64,000 nucleotides of DNA, from contig JASJGL010000020.1 in assembly GCA_033791545.1 (NCBI GenBank), positions 28,299 to 92,298 of the forward strand. The letters run 5' to 3'. The first letter of the stretch is position 1. The number at the start of each line of letters is the position of its first letter. The position numbers were made by a program, and so were the translations under genes. The notes beneath the pieces are model-generated. The model was not told where the DNA came from, did not search any database, and saw only the letters and a list, made by a program, of their open reading frames with translations. Below are positions 1 to 8,984 of this stretch, in pieces. This DNA comes from Antarcticimicrobium sp033791545. GTDB lineage: Bacteria > Pseudomonadota > Alphaproteobacteria > Rhodobacterales > Rhodobacteraceae.

Positions 1-393
1 GACATTCTTGCGGGCGAGTCCTGGCGTATTGCGCCGCAGCCAGTTCTGCGCGCCATAGCGCAGCGCGGAATAGCTCCGCGCCCACAGTGGCAGGTCGGCG
101 CGTCGCTGGTTGCGCAACAACACGCGCAGCAGCCCCTCGACATCGTCGTTCTCGACCTCAAGTGTCTTGTTCATATAGCATTCCCCCAGCGACAGCTCGG
201 GGTTCAGGCAGAGCGCGCGCAGCGCCGCCGCATCGGCGATACGGACCGCCGCGCCAAGCTCGGCCCCAGTTCTGGCCCCAGTGAGGTCGGCAGGGGCGCC
301 ATAGGTCGCTTTCTGGCCATCAGGATAGGTGACGCGCAACTGGCCTGTCTGAATCAGGCGCGACAACATGCGATCAAAAATGTTTTTCCACAT
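1..393 (-). CDS. Cyclopropane-fatty-acyl-phospholipid synthase family protein (5' part only, cut by window edge)
   Basis: The reverse strand encodes 131 codons beginning MWKNIFDRMLSRLI and running off the left edge at ...TPGLARKNV. The N-terminal helical region, the LSLGECYM stretch and the approach to a [RK]N[VI]xxHYD-type segment match the start of CFA-synthase-like SAM-dependent methyltransferases. In that family the enzyme methylenates or methylates unsaturated phospholipid acyl chains at the membrane. The SAM-binding core lies outside the window, so catalysis cannot be checked. Two start codons are possible, at 399 and 393. GGAG sits about 8 nt before the ATG at 393 and only 2 nt before the one at 399, so 393 is preferred. 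It is divergent from aspS. Confidence 0.72.
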   Translation of the reverse strand, partial: MWKNIFDRMLSRLIQTGQLRVTYPDGQKATYGAPADLTGARTGAELGAAVRIADAAALRALCLNPELSLGECYMNKTLEVENDDVEGLLRVLLRNQRRADLPLWARSYSALRYGAQNWLRRNTPGLARKNV

Positions 394-591
394 GGGCATA
401 GCTCCGGCTCTCCGGTTCGCTGTTTCCTTGTCCTGAAAAACGTTACACCAGCTTTTTGAAATTCCCAACACCCATGCGAAACCCATGCGAATCTGCGGCT
501 GTTTCCTGTTGCTCCCTTGACTTCCGGTGTCCGGCGCGGTGTATCGGCGCGACCTTTATGACCACTTTTTCGCCCGAGGGGGACACTCCCG

Positions 592-2508
592 ATGCACGCC
601 TATCGCAGCCATACCTGCGCAGCCCTCACCGCCGCCGATGTCGGCCAGACCGTTCGTCTGTCCGGCTGGGTCCATCGGATCCGGGATCATGGCGGGGTGT
701 TGTTCGTCGATCTGCGCGATCATTACGGCATTACCCAGCTGCTGTGCGACGCTGACAGCCCGGTGTTTGCCGAGGTTGAAAAACTGCGCAGCGAATGGTG
801 CGTGCGCATCGACGGCGTGGTCAAGGCCCGCGCGCCCGATTTGATCAACAGCAAGCTCCCCACCGGCGAGATCGAGGTTTATGTCCGCGATCTCGAGGTG
901 CTGGGGCAGGCCGCCGAATTGCCGCTGATCGTGTTCGGGGACCAAGAATACCCCGAAGAGACCCGCCTGCGCTATCGCTACCTTGATCTGCGTCGCGAGG
1001 CGATGCAGCACAACATGAAGCTGCGCTCGGATGTAGTGGCCAGCATTCGCCGCCGCATGTGGGACCAGAGCTTTCGCGAATACCAGACCCCGATCATCAC
1101 TGCGTCGAGCCCCGAGGGCGCGCGCGACTTTCTGGTGCCCTCGCGTCAGCATCCGGGCAAGTTCTATGCCCTGCCGCAGGCGCCGCAGCAGTTCAAGCAG
1201 CTGATCATGGTGTCGGGGTTCGACAAGTATTTTCAGGTTGCGCCGTGTTTCCGCGACGAGGATCCGCGCGCCGACCGCAGCCCGACCGATTTCTACCAAC
1301 TTGACCTTGAGATGAGCTTTGTCACCCAGCAGGATGTGTTCGATACCATCCAGCCGGTCATCCGGGGGCTGTTCGAGGAATTCGGCGGCGGTCGCAAGGT
1401 TGATCAGCACTGGCCGCAGATTTCCTACAAGGACGCGGCGCAGTGGTATGGCTCTGACAAGCCCGACCTGCGCAACCCGATCAAGATGCAGGATGTCTCG
1501 GACCATTTCCGGGGCTCGGGCTTTGCCATCTTTGCCAATCTTCTGGAGCAGGACGGAACCGAGATCCGCGCCATTCCTGCGCCAACAGGGGGCAGCCGCA
1601 AGTTCTGCGACCGGATGAATTCCTATGCCCAGAAAGAGGGCCTGCCGGGGATGGGGTATATCTTCTGGCGGGAAGTTGAATTGCCGGGGCTCGATTTCTT
1701 TGGCTTCGTTGAGGATGATGGTGACGTTGCAATGCCGGCGGATTCCAACGCTCATTTTGCCGCTGCCATCGAAAAACAAAATCAATGGAAAGCCGAGCGT
1801 AAACTGCTTAAAAATGGCAAGTGGCTTGAACCCGCCGGTCCGCTGGCCAAGAACATCGGCCCGGTGCGGACCGATGCGATCCGTCAACAACTTGGCCTTG
1901 GCTTGGGCGACGCCGCGTTTTTCCTCGGCGGCAAGCCCGCCAGCTTTGAGCCGGTTGCCGGGCGCGCCCGCAACGTCATCGGCGAAGAGCTGGGCCTGAC
2001 CGACAAGGAACGCTTTGCGTTCTGTTGGGTGGTCGATTTCCCAATGTACGAAAAAGACGAAGAAACCGGCAAGATCGATTTCAGCCATAACCCGTTCTCG
2101 ATGCCCCAAGGCGGGCGCGAGGTGCTGGATGGCGATCCGCTGGAGGTGTTGGGCTATCAGTACGATCTGGCCTGCAACGGCTATGAGCTGGTCTCGGGCG
2201 CGATCCGGAACCACCGGCCTGAAATCATGTTCAAGGCCTTTGAACTGGCCGGATATGACGAGGGCGAGGTGCGCAAGCGGTTCGGCGGTATGGTCAATGC
2301 GTTCCAGTACGGCGCCCCGCCGCACGGGGGCTGCGCCGCAGGCATCGACCGGATCGTGATGCTGTTGGCCGATGAGGCCAATATCCGCGAGGTCATCATG
2401 TTCCCGATGAACCAGCGCGCCGAAGACCTGATGATGAACGCCCCCAGCGATCCGACCAGCGATCAGCTGATGGATCTGGGCCTGCGGGTTATTCCGCGCG
2501 AGGACTAG
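592..2508 (+). CDS. aspS: Aspartyl-tRNA synthetase, bacterial type, probably non-discriminating
   Basis: A 638-residue class II synthetase that charges tRNA-Asp in the cytoplasm. It has the anticodon-binding OB fold (about residues 20-105), class II motif 2 (FRDEDPRADRSP, about residue 220), a bacterial GAD-type insertion (about 290-420) and motif 3 (GAPPHGGCAAGIDR, about 573-590). His33 in RDHGGV matches the histidine seen in non-discriminating AspRS enzymes; E. coli has Leu there. The enzyme may therefore also make Asp-tRNA-Asn for the GatCAB amidation route. That part is inference. The start has a GAGGGG ribosome site upstream. It is monocistronic as far as can be seen, with strong inverted repeats after the stop. 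Confidence 0.97.
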   Translation: MHAYRSHTCAALTAADVGQTVRLSGWVHRIRDHGGVLFVDLRDHYGITQLLCDADSPVFAEVEKLRSEWCVRIDGVVKARAPDLINSKLPTGEIEVYVRDLEVLGQAAELPLIVFGDQEYPEETRLRYRYLDLRREAMQHNMKLRSDVVASIRRRMWDQSFREYQTPIITASSPEGARDFLVPSRQHPGKFYALPQAPQQFKQLIMVSGFDKYFQVAPCFRDEDPRADRSPTDFYQLDLEMSFVTQQDVFDTIQPVIRGLFEEFGGGRKVDQHWPQISYKDAAQWYGSDKPDLRNPIKMQDVSDHFRGSGFAIFANLLEQDGTEIRAIPAPTGGSRKFCDRMNSYAQKEGLPGMGYIFWREVELPGLDFFGFVEDDGDVAMPADSNAHFAAAIEKQNQWKAERKLLKNGKWLEPAGPLAKNIGPVRTDAIRQQLGLGLGDAAFFLGGKPASFEPVAGRARNVIGEELGLTDKERFAFCWVVDFPMYEKDEETGKIDFSHNPFSMPQGGREVLDGDPLEVLGYQYDLACNGYELVSGAIRNHRPEIMFKAFELAGYDEGEVRKRFGGMVNAFQYGAPPHGGCAAGIDRIVMLLADEANIREVIMFPMNQRAEDLMMNAPSDPTSDQLMDLGLRVIPRED

Positions 2509-2519
2509 GTCCGCCGGCG

Positions 2520-2588
2520 GCGCATCGCCGATGCGCGCCGAACTGAACGACGCGCGGCTCGTTTTACTAGGAACGGGGCCGCGCGTCG
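2520..2588 (+). terminator. Inverted-repeat pair after aspS, likely transcription end
   Basis: Two dyads follow the aspS stop. GCGCATC (2520-2526) pairs with GATGCGC (2530-2536) around a 3-nt loop. CGACGCGCGGC (2548-2558) pairs perfectly over 11 bp with 2578-2588. There is no clear T-run after either, so this is a terminator-like structure and not a textbook intrinsic terminator. Confidence 0.45.
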
Positions 2589-2622
2589 GGTTAGGCTGAA
2601 ATCACGTGGCGCAACCTGAGTC

Positions 2623-4020
2623 GTGTGGTCCCCTGACGTGAGCTTTTCCCCAGAACGTGCTGAAATCCGCTTTGGCTGCGGGCTGTCGCCGCAGTTTGCG
2701 CCGCCGACCTCGCTGTCGGGCCTGCTGGCCGGGCTCGACGGGCCCGATGCGATGGCGGATCGTTTTCCGATGCTGTCCTATGACGCCTATATCACGCGGC
2801 GTGCGCATTGGCTGGATCTGCGCAAGAAACGGCGCACGTCCAGCGGCGCGCGGGCCGAGGCGTTTGCGAAACAGGCCGCAGCGGTAAACCGGAGTTTTTA
2901 CGAGGATAGGGTGCGCGGCTTTGGTCTGACCGCGTTGCGCTGGAGCCTGACCGATCAGGGATTGCGCGAACGTCTGGCGCTGTTCTGGGCCGATCATTTC
3001 ACCACCGTTGGCAAAAGCGCGCCGCAACGCAGCCTGATCTCGATCTATATCGACGCGGCGATCCGACCCAACCTGTCGGGCCGTTTTGCCGATCTTCTGA
3101 TCGCGGCCGTCACCCATCCGATGATGCTGGCCTATCTTGACCAGCAAACCTCGGTCGGGCCGGGCAGCGTTTATGCCCAACGTCAGAGCAAACTGCGGGG
3201 GTTGAACGAGAACCTCGCGCGCGAGGTGATGGAGCTGCACACGCTGGGGGTGGATGGCCCCTATACCCAAGCGGACGTGCGGCAGTTGGCCGAGCTTTTT
3301 ACCGGGCTGGGCATCAGCAAGACCGGTGCGCTGCAGTTCAACCAGCGCCGCGCCGAGCCGGGAAGCGAAAGCGTTCTTGGCCGCAGCTATGGTGGCGATC
3401 CGGCCCGGTTGGAGCCGGTGTTGCAGGTGCTGCGCGATTTGGCCGTTCACCCGGCCACGGCGGATCATATCGCGCGCAAGCTGGCGGTGCATTTCGTCTC
3501 TGACTCGCCGGATCCGGGGCTGGTTGATCACATGGCAGCCCGGTTTCTGGCCACCGACGGTGATCTGCGCGCGGTCTATGCCGCCATGTTGGAGCATCCG
3601 GCGGCGTGGCACGACGGCCCGGGCAACGTCAAACCGCCGTTTGATTTCGTCGCCTCCGCCTGTCGGGCATTGGCAGTGCCGCAGGACCGGTTGCAGGACA
3701 CCTCGGTGCGACAGATGAACCGGCTGTTGGTGCAGCCGATAGGGGTGATGGGGCAGAGCTGGCAACGCCCGTCCGGCCCGGATGGGTGGTCCGAGGAAGA
3801 CACCGCATGGGTGACGCCGCAGGGCTTGTCGGCACGGTTGCGCTGGGCGATGGCGGTGCCAACCCGGATGCTGCCCGAGCTGCCCGATCCGCGCCAGTTC
3901 GTCACCGATGCGCTGGGCGCGACGGTGCCCGAACCGGTCCGCTTTGCCGCGCGCGCGGCCGAAACCCGGGCCGAGGCGGTGGGGCTGATCCTGTCGGCCC
4001 CGGCGTTTCAACGCCGCTAA
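2623..4020 (+). CDS. DUF1800 domain-containing protein
   Basis: A 465-residue protein matching the DUF1800 family throughout. Features include the ERAEIRFGCGLSP opening, LFWADHFTTVGKSA near residue 125, NENLAREVMELHTLGVDGPYT near 195, and a C-terminal LILSAPAFQRR end. The biochemical role is unknown. The family is almost always encoded directly upstream of a DUF1501 protein, as here: the gap is 11 nt and carries a strong AGGAGG ribosome site for the next gene. The start is uncertain. GTG at 2623 and GTG at 2638 (MSFSPERAEIR) are both possible and neither has a good Shine-Dalgarno sequence; the shorter form resembles relatives more closely. Confidence 0.88.
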   Translation: MWSPDVSFSPERAEIRFGCGLSPQFAPPTSLSGLLAGLDGPDAMADRFPMLSYDAYITRRAHWLDLRKKRRTSSGARAEAFAKQAAAVNRSFYEDRVRGFGLTALRWSLTDQGLRERLALFWADHFTTVGKSAPQRSLISIYIDAAIRPNLSGRFADLLIAAVTHPMMLAYLDQQTSVGPGSVYAQRQSKLRGLNENLAREVMELHTLGVDGPYTQADVRQLAELFTGLGISKTGALQFNQRRAEPGSESVLGRSYGGDPARLEPVLQVLRDLAVHPATADHIARKLAVHFVSDSPDPGLVDHMAARFLATDGDLRAVYAAMLEHPAAWHDGPGNVKPPFDFVASACRALAVPQDRLQDTSVRQMNRLLVQPIGVMGQSWQRPSGPDGWSEEDTAWVTPQGLSARLRWAMAVPTRMLPELPDPRQFVTDALGATVPEPVRFAARAAETRAEAVGLILSAPAFQRR

Positions 4021-4031
4021 AGGAGGATGCG

Positions 4032-5246
4032 ATGATCAAGACGCTTTCCCGCCGCGCCTTTCTAACCCGCAGCGCCGTGCTGGGCTGTTCGGCGGCGGCC
4101 AGCCCGTTCCTGACCCGGGTCAGCTATGCTGCCGCGCCTTGGGACACCCGACTGGTGGTGATCATCCTGCGCGGCGGCATGGACGGGCTGGACGTGGTGC
4201 AGCCCTATGGCGCGCCGGGCTATGAGGCGCTGCGCGGTGATCTGGCCGGGGGGCCGACGCGGGGGGCCTCTGATCTCGACGGGTTCTTTGCGCTGCACCC
4301 GGCGCTCTCGCCGCTGATGCCGCTTTGGGCGCGGGGCGAGCTGGGCTTTGTGCACGCCGTCTCGACGCCCTATCGCGACAAGCGCAGCCATTTCGACGGG
4401 CAGGATCTGTTGGAGGCCGGCACCGCCGATCTGGGCATGGTGCAGGATGGCTGGCTGAACCGGATGCTGCAACTGGTGCCGGGGGTGGAGGCGCAGACCG
4501 CCTTTGCGCTGGGACATGGCGAGATGAAGGTGCTCGCCGGCGAGGCCCCGGTGGCCGATTGGTCGCCCGAGGCCGAGCTGAGCATGAGCCCGCAGGCGGA
4601 GCGCCTGATGGAAATGGTGATGCAGGACGACCCGCTGTTCCACCCGGCCCTGACCGAGGCGTTGATGCTGTCGGGCGGGACGTCGATGGCGATGACTGAA
4701 GGCGACGGTGGGGAAGGAATGATGCAGCCGCCGCGCGCCGCAGCCGGCAAGGGCATGGTTCCGGTGGCCCAGTTCGCCGCCGAACAGTTGCGCGGGGATA
4801 GCAGGGTTGTGTCTTTCTCGATCAATGGCTGGGACACGCATCGCAATCAGGGCCGTGTGCTGGGCGGTGCGCTGGGCCATCTGGCCGAGACCATCACCAC
4901 GCTGAGAGACGGCGTTGGGGCCGAGGTCTGGGGCAAGACCGCCGTTGTCGCGATGACCGAGTTTGGCCGCACCGTGCGCGAGAATGGCACCGGTGGCACC
5001 GATCACGGCACCGGCGGGGCAATGGTGCTGGCTGGCGGTGCCTTGCGCGGCGGGCAGGTGCATGGGCGCTGGCCGGGGTTGGACGAGGCATCGCTTTATG
5101 ATCGGCGCGACCTGATGCCGACAGGGGATGTGCGGGCCGCCGCCGCCTGGATTCTGCGCGGGGTGGCCGGGTTGGACCGGACGGGGCTGGAGCGCACGGT
5201 GTTTCCCGGGCTCGACATGGGCGACGACCCGCATCTGTTGCGCTAA
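4032..5246 (+). CDS. DUF1501 family secreted protein (Tat signal)
   Basis: A 404-residue protein. The N-terminus MIKTLSRRAFLTRSAVLGCSA has a twin-arginine motif (SRRAFL, residues 6-11) followed by a hydrophobic stretch and a cleavage-like TRVSYA. Export of a folded, possibly metal-bearing protein to the periplasm is therefore expected. The body matches DUF1501, which has a sulfatase/alkaline-phosphatase-like fold: an early RGGMDGLD motif, SHFDGQDLLE, then TEFGRTVRENGTGGTDHGTGG near residue 315. The ATG at 4032 follows AGGAGG and is certain, although the reading frame is open further upstream. It probably forms an operon with the DUF1800 gene, and the two products likely act together outside the cytoplasm. 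Confidence 0.9.
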   Translation: MIKTLSRRAFLTRSAVLGCSAAASPFLTRVSYAAAPWDTRLVVIILRGGMDGLDVVQPYGAPGYEALRGDLAGGPTRGASDLDGFFALHPALSPLMPLWARGELGFVHAVSTPYRDKRSHFDGQDLLEAGTADLGMVQDGWLNRMLQLVPGVEAQTAFALGHGEMKVLAGEAPVADWSPEAELSMSPQAERLMEMVMQDDPLFHPALTEALMLSGGTSMAMTEGDGGEGMMQPPRAAAGKGMVPVAQFAAEQLRGDSRVVSFSINGWDTHRNQGRVLGGALGHLAETITTLRDGVGAEVWGKTAVVAMTEFGRTVRENGTGGTDHGTGGAMVLAGGALRGGQVHGRWPGLDEASLYDRRDLMPTGDVRAAAAWILRGVAGLDRTGLERTVFPGLDMGDDPHLLR

Positions 5247-5280
5247 GGCGGCTTTCCGGGGCCGCATCCGCGGGGCCGGG

Positions 5281-6009
5281 TCAGAGCGGGCGCGCCTCGC
5301 GCAGCCGCTGTTGCAGCAGACCGGCGATCCGCGCTGTAGGTGAGGCCAGCGGCGCCCCCTGCGCACGGGCCTGCGCCAACCCGTTGGCGGCCTCGACCAA
5401 GGCGGTATCCTCGGCACTACGGGCCACGCCGCGCAAGAATTGCGCCACATAGTCCAGCATCTTGCCCTGTTCGCTATCGCTCAAAAGATCGGCGGCATGG
5501 GCGATGTCGTCGCGATAGGCCAGCGGATCGGGGTGGATGGGGGCGGCCTCGGGGAGGTCGGCATCACTGGCCATCAGAGTGACGGGCAGGTGCCCCAGAA
5601 TTTCGGCCTGAAATCGGGCGAGCGAGGGGATTGGCTTGGCCAGAAACCCGTCGGCCCCGGCGGCGATGGCGGTTTCTTCGCCGAAACTGTCGCCGGAGAG
5701 CCCCAGAATCACGCTGATCCGGGGGGAGGCGGCCGCCAGTTCCTCGATCAGGTGCAGGCCTGAGCCATCGGGCAGACCCAGATCGGCGATCAGCACGGTG
5801 GGCTGATAAACCTGCAGATGCTTACGGGCCGATTTCAGGCAATCGGCGCGGCGGATATGGGCGCCGCTGCGCAGGCACATGAGGCGCAAGGCCTCGGCGG
5901 CATAGGTGCTGTCCTCCACCGCCAATACGGTCAGGCCCAGCAGGGGTCGGCCCGTAGCGCCCTGCGGGCCGGGCCGGGCAATGGGGTCCATGTCGTTCAA
6001 GTCGTCCAT
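5281..6009 (-). CDS. Response-regulator receiver protein without a recognised output domain
   Basis: A 242-residue protein with a CheY-like receiver domain (about residues 25-140). The acidic pocket is E32/D33, the phosphoacceptor is Asp76 in IADLGLPDG, and Ser105 and Lys125 (FLAKP) complete the active site, so phosphorylation should work. The remaining 100 or so residues look helical (DIAHAADLLSDSEQGKMLDYVAQFL), with no DNA-binding, GGDEF or kinase motif that I recognise. It could be a phosphotransfer or protein-interaction module. No sensor kinase is adjacent. It converges with the DUF1501 gene. The start at 6009 has AGGAGA about 10 nt upstream; Met7 is an alternative. Confidence 0.8.
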   Translation of the reverse strand: MDDLNDMDPIARPGPQGATGRPLLGLTVLAVEDSTYAAEALRLMCLRSGAHIRRADCLKSARKHLQVYQPTVLIADLGLPDGSGLHLIEELAAASPRISVILGLSGDSFGEETAIAAGADGFLAKPIPSLARFQAEILGHLPVTLMASDADLPEAAPIHPDPLAYRDDIAHAADLLSDSEQGKMLDYVAQFLRGVARSAEDTALVEAANGLAQARAQGAPLASPTARIAGLLQQRLREARPL

Positions 6010-6159
6010 GTCCGGGCGTTCTCCTGAGATGCTGCCGACAGGCTAGGGCGTGCGGGCTAAGGACGGGTTAACGCGGCTCGATGCCGCGCCCACTTGCCCT
6101 TGGCCTGTCGAGCCCGCATAACCCGGGCAAACACAATCCAAGCTGCGAGGAGATCCGCC

Positions 6160-6564
<405 letters not shown>

Positions 6565-6625
6565 GCCCAGGTTTTGAGGTGGCCCGGGCCGGGCCACCGC
6601 CCCGCACGCCCCGAAGGAGGCCCCC

Positions 6626-6901
6626 ATGTCGATTACATCCGCTATCGTGCTCTATGCGGTCATCTGGTTTATGACCTTCTTCATCGCCATCCCGATCCGT
6701 TTGAAAACGCAGGGGGATATGGGCGAGGTGGTGCCGGGGACACATGCCGGTGCGCCAGAGCATCACCATTTGAAGAAAAAGGCATGGATCACCACCTTTG
6801 TGGCCACCGTGCTTTGGGTGGTGATCGCCACCATCATCCTGTCGGGCTGGATCACGGTGCGCGATATCGACTGGATGCACCGGATGCCGCCGCTGGATTA
6901 A
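6626..6901 (+). CDS. DUF1467 family small membrane protein
   Basis: A 91-residue protein with two membrane segments: about residues 3-24 (SAIVLYAVIWFMTFFIAIPI) and 53-74 (WITTFVATVLWVVIATIILS). They flank a short loop rich in His and Lys (APEHHHLKKKAW). The RLKTQGDMGEVVPGTHAGAPEH segment is the hallmark of DUF1467. The function is unknown. The gene has a strong GGAGG ribosome site and lies in the same direction just downstream of mce, so the two are probably co-transcribed. Confidence 0.92.
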   Translation: MSITSAIVLYAVIWFMTFFIAIPIRLKTQGDMGEVVPGTHAGAPEHHHLKKKAWITTFVATVLWVVIATIILSGWITVRDIDWMHRMPPLD

Positions 6902-6965
6902 GTCGAACCGGGACGCGGCCCCAGTCGAGGCCGGGGACCGCAGACCAGTAGTACAGGTTGGTCTT

Positions 6966-7676
6966 TCAGGTTGGTCGCGTGCGTTGCTCGCGGGCGGCGA
7001 TCCGGTGATAGATATGGGTAAACGTGGCAGCCCCCAAAATCGGAATGACCAGGTTCAGCAGCGGCACCGAGAGCGGTATCGCCATCAGTGTTCCGGCGGC
7101 CCATATCGTGCCCACATAGCGGGCCCGCAGATCCTTTGCCCCTTGGCGCCCCAGCCGGCGCATCGCGGCCAGCGTAAAATATTCTCGTCCCAGTAAAAAG
7201 CCGTTCAGCCCCCAGAAGATGAACATCGCGGCAGGTGGAAACAGCGCATATAGGATAAAGGCCAGCAGGTTGGCCCCGATCAGCACACCAAGAAAATTCA
7301 CCGTGTCGCGCAGCGCATCCCAGAACGGCATCTTGGGAACCGGTGGCAGGGACGGGTAGTGCCGATCCTCGACCGCCTGCGCCACCTCGTCCAGAAACAT
7401 CGAGGTGATGGCCGAGGCGACCGGGATCATCAGGAACACCGACAGCACGATCATCAAAAAGAAGGACGAGACGCTGAGCAGATCGTTCAGCCAGCGCACC
7501 TCGCCCAGCAGGGGAAGGGTGGCGTCCTCTCCGACCAGCACCTGGATCAGGACCAGAAAACCGGCATAGGCCGCCACCAGCAGTGCAAAGGTCAGCCCGA
7601 TGCCCAGAAACAGCACCTTGCGAAAACGCCGATCGCCGATCTGGCCCAAGGCCAGAAAAAACGCATGAAAGATCAC
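6966..7676 (-). CDS. EI24/CysZ-like integral membrane protein
   Basis: A 236-residue protein with about five hydrophobic segments (around residues 20-45, 68-90, 128-155, 155-175 and 205-230). The characteristic FLDEVAQAVEDRHYPSLPPVP and FWGLNGFLLGREYFTLAAMRR stretches place it in the EI24 domain family, which includes CysZ. A sulfate-transport role as in CysZ is not supported by context, since no sulfur genes are nearby. Its ATG overlaps the stop of the upstream nitroreductase gene (ATGA), so the two form one operon. Confidence 0.85.
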   Translation of the reverse strand: MIFHAFFLALGQIGDRRFRKVLFLGIGLTFALLVAAYAGFLVLIQVLVGEDATLPLLGEVRWLNDLLSVSSFFLMIVLSVFLMIPVASAITSMFLDEVAQAVEDRHYPSLPPVPKMPFWDALRDTVNFLGVLIGANLLAFILYALFPPAAMFIFWGLNGFLLGREYFTLAAMRRLGRQGAKDLRARYVGTIWAAGTLMAIPLSVPLLNLVIPILGAATFTHIYHRIAAREQRTRPT

Positions 7677-8251
7677 TGGCTCACCCAGGTCGTGATCGCG
7701 TCGAGATCGGGGCGGGGCCGCTCGGGCGGTGCGCTGGTTTCGGTGGCGATATGGATAAAGCCGGCGATGCGTTCATGCTCCGCCAGACCCAGCCCGGTTT
7801 CGCAGAATACGCGGTCATGGGAAATCCAGCCCGTCAGCCAGTTGGCGCCCCAACCCGACGCCAGCGCGGCGTTGAGCAGCGCCAGACAGACCGCACCGGC
7901 GGAATAGCTTTGTTCGATGGCGGGGATCTTTTCCGAGGGTTTCTGCACCTCGATCACGGCAACGGCCAGATGGCCCTGATCGAACTGGTTGCGGGCCTTG
8001 GCGGTATCGGTCTCGTCCTTGTGCAAAGCATGGGCGCGGGCCTCGGCCAGATCGGCCAGCCGGGGCATCGCGCCAGCTTCGATCACGATAAAGCGCCACG
8101 GTTCCAACTTGCCGTGATCGGGGCTGCGCGCGGCGGCGCGCAACAGCGGGGCCAGTTCTTCGCGGCTGGGGGCCGGGGCGCGCAACGTCTTGGCGGGCCG
8201 CGAGCGGCGGCTGAGCAGAAAGTCCAGCGCGGCGGGGTTCGGATCGGGCAT
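7673..8251 (-). CDS. Nitroreductase family protein
   Basis: A 192-residue FMN-dependent NAD(P)H oxidoreductase-fold protein. RRSRPAKTL and AARSPDHGKLEPWRFIVI give the phosphate- and FMN-contacting N-terminus. ALASGWGANWLTGW and FIHIATETSAPPERPRPDL form the C-terminal dimer and flavin region. The length is usual for the small YdjA-like branch. The physiological substrate is unknown. It is first in an operon with the EI24 gene. It has only a weak ribosome site before 8251. Confidence 0.9.
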   Translation of the reverse strand: MPDPNPAALDFLLSRRSRPAKTLRAPAPSREELAPLLRAAARSPDHGKLEPWRFIVIEAGAMPRLADLAEARAHALHKDETDTAKARNQFDQGHLAVAVIEVQKPSEKIPAIEQSYSAGAVCLALLNAALASGWGANWLTGWISHDRVFCETGLGLAEHERIAGFIHIATETSAPPERPRPDLDAITTWVSQ

Positions 8252-8439
8252 ATGTGAAACCTATTTACATTTCTCCCCACCAATTTCAGGGCGCGGGAGT
8301 CGAGTTTCAAGGGGAAAAGGCATGAAATCCGCGCCCGTCCTCTGGGCGTCTGTCACGCGATTGTGTGGCGCGGCACCGGATTAGTGGTGATAAATTGAAG
8401 CAGAGGGGATGGTCCCCTTGTCCAAAGGACGGAGTTGGA

Positions 8440-8643
8440 ATGCGCAACAGGCTCATAGCCATTGGTCTGACAGTTTTGCTGGCCGCTTGTACGCCCGAGG
8501 GCGCGTCTGTGACGGTGCGCGCGCCAGATGCTTCTCTGGGGCAGGGGGATTTCGCCGGAGCACCACCGACGTCGGGTCTGAGCGCCGACGAACGTGCGGC
8601 TCGGCGTGCCTATTATCGCGGACCGCGTGGGTATGAATTCTGA
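8440..8643 (+). CDS. Small predicted lipoprotein
   Basis: A 67-residue protein with a classic lipoprotein signal peptide MRNRLIAIGLTVLLAAC. The LAAC lipobox puts the lipidated Cys at residue 17. The mature part is only 50 residues, Gly/Ala/Asp-rich, ending RRAYYRGPRGYEF. No domain is recognised. The ATG at 8440 is chosen because the signal peptide begins there and GGACGGAG lies just upstream; the frame is open further 5'. Confidence 0.75.
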   Translation: MRNRLIAIGLTVLLAACTPEGASVTVRAPDASLGQGDFAGAPPTSGLSADERAARRAYYRGPRGYEF

Positions 8644-8706
8644 GGGCCAGAAACACCGACGCCGTCACCTCTGGCCCTTGCCCCTGCTCCGGCGTTATAG
8701 AGGGGT

Positions 8707-8982
8707 ATGGCGAAACCCAAGATCCGTGATCTTCCTGACCTGAGCGATCTGGCGCAACCGGGCACCGAGATCGCGCTGCGCGTCACCCCCAAGGCCTCGC
8801 GTCTCAGCCTGACGCGTGATGGTGATGGCTTGCGCGCGACAGTCACCGTCGTGCCGGAGAATGGCAAAGCCAATGCCGCTGTGCAGGCGCTGCTTGCTGC
8901 GGCCATGGGCGTGGCGCCCTCGCGGCTGGAACTGCGGCGCGGCCAGACCGCGCGCGACAAGGTGTTCGTCTATATCGGGTAA
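8707..8982 (+). CDS. DUF167 (YggU-family) protein
   Basis: A 91-residue protein with the DUF167 pattern: ALRVTPKASRLSLT, then VVPENGKANAAVQALLA, then RLELRRGQTARDKVFVYI. The function of this widespread cytoplasmic family is not established. AGAGGGG immediately precedes the ATG. It converges with the next gene with only 2 nt between stops. Confidence 0.93.
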   Translation: MAKPKIRDLPDLSDLAQPGTEIALRVTPKASRLSLTRDGDGLRATVTVVPENGKANAAVQALLAAAMGVAPSRLELRRGQTARDKVFVYIG

Positions 8983-8984
8983 GC

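Noticed and set aside
556..2325. 589-codon open frame on the reverse strand opposite aspS
   Set aside because: It mirrors aspS codons in a GC-rich genome, its translation has no recognisable domain, and aspS is certain.
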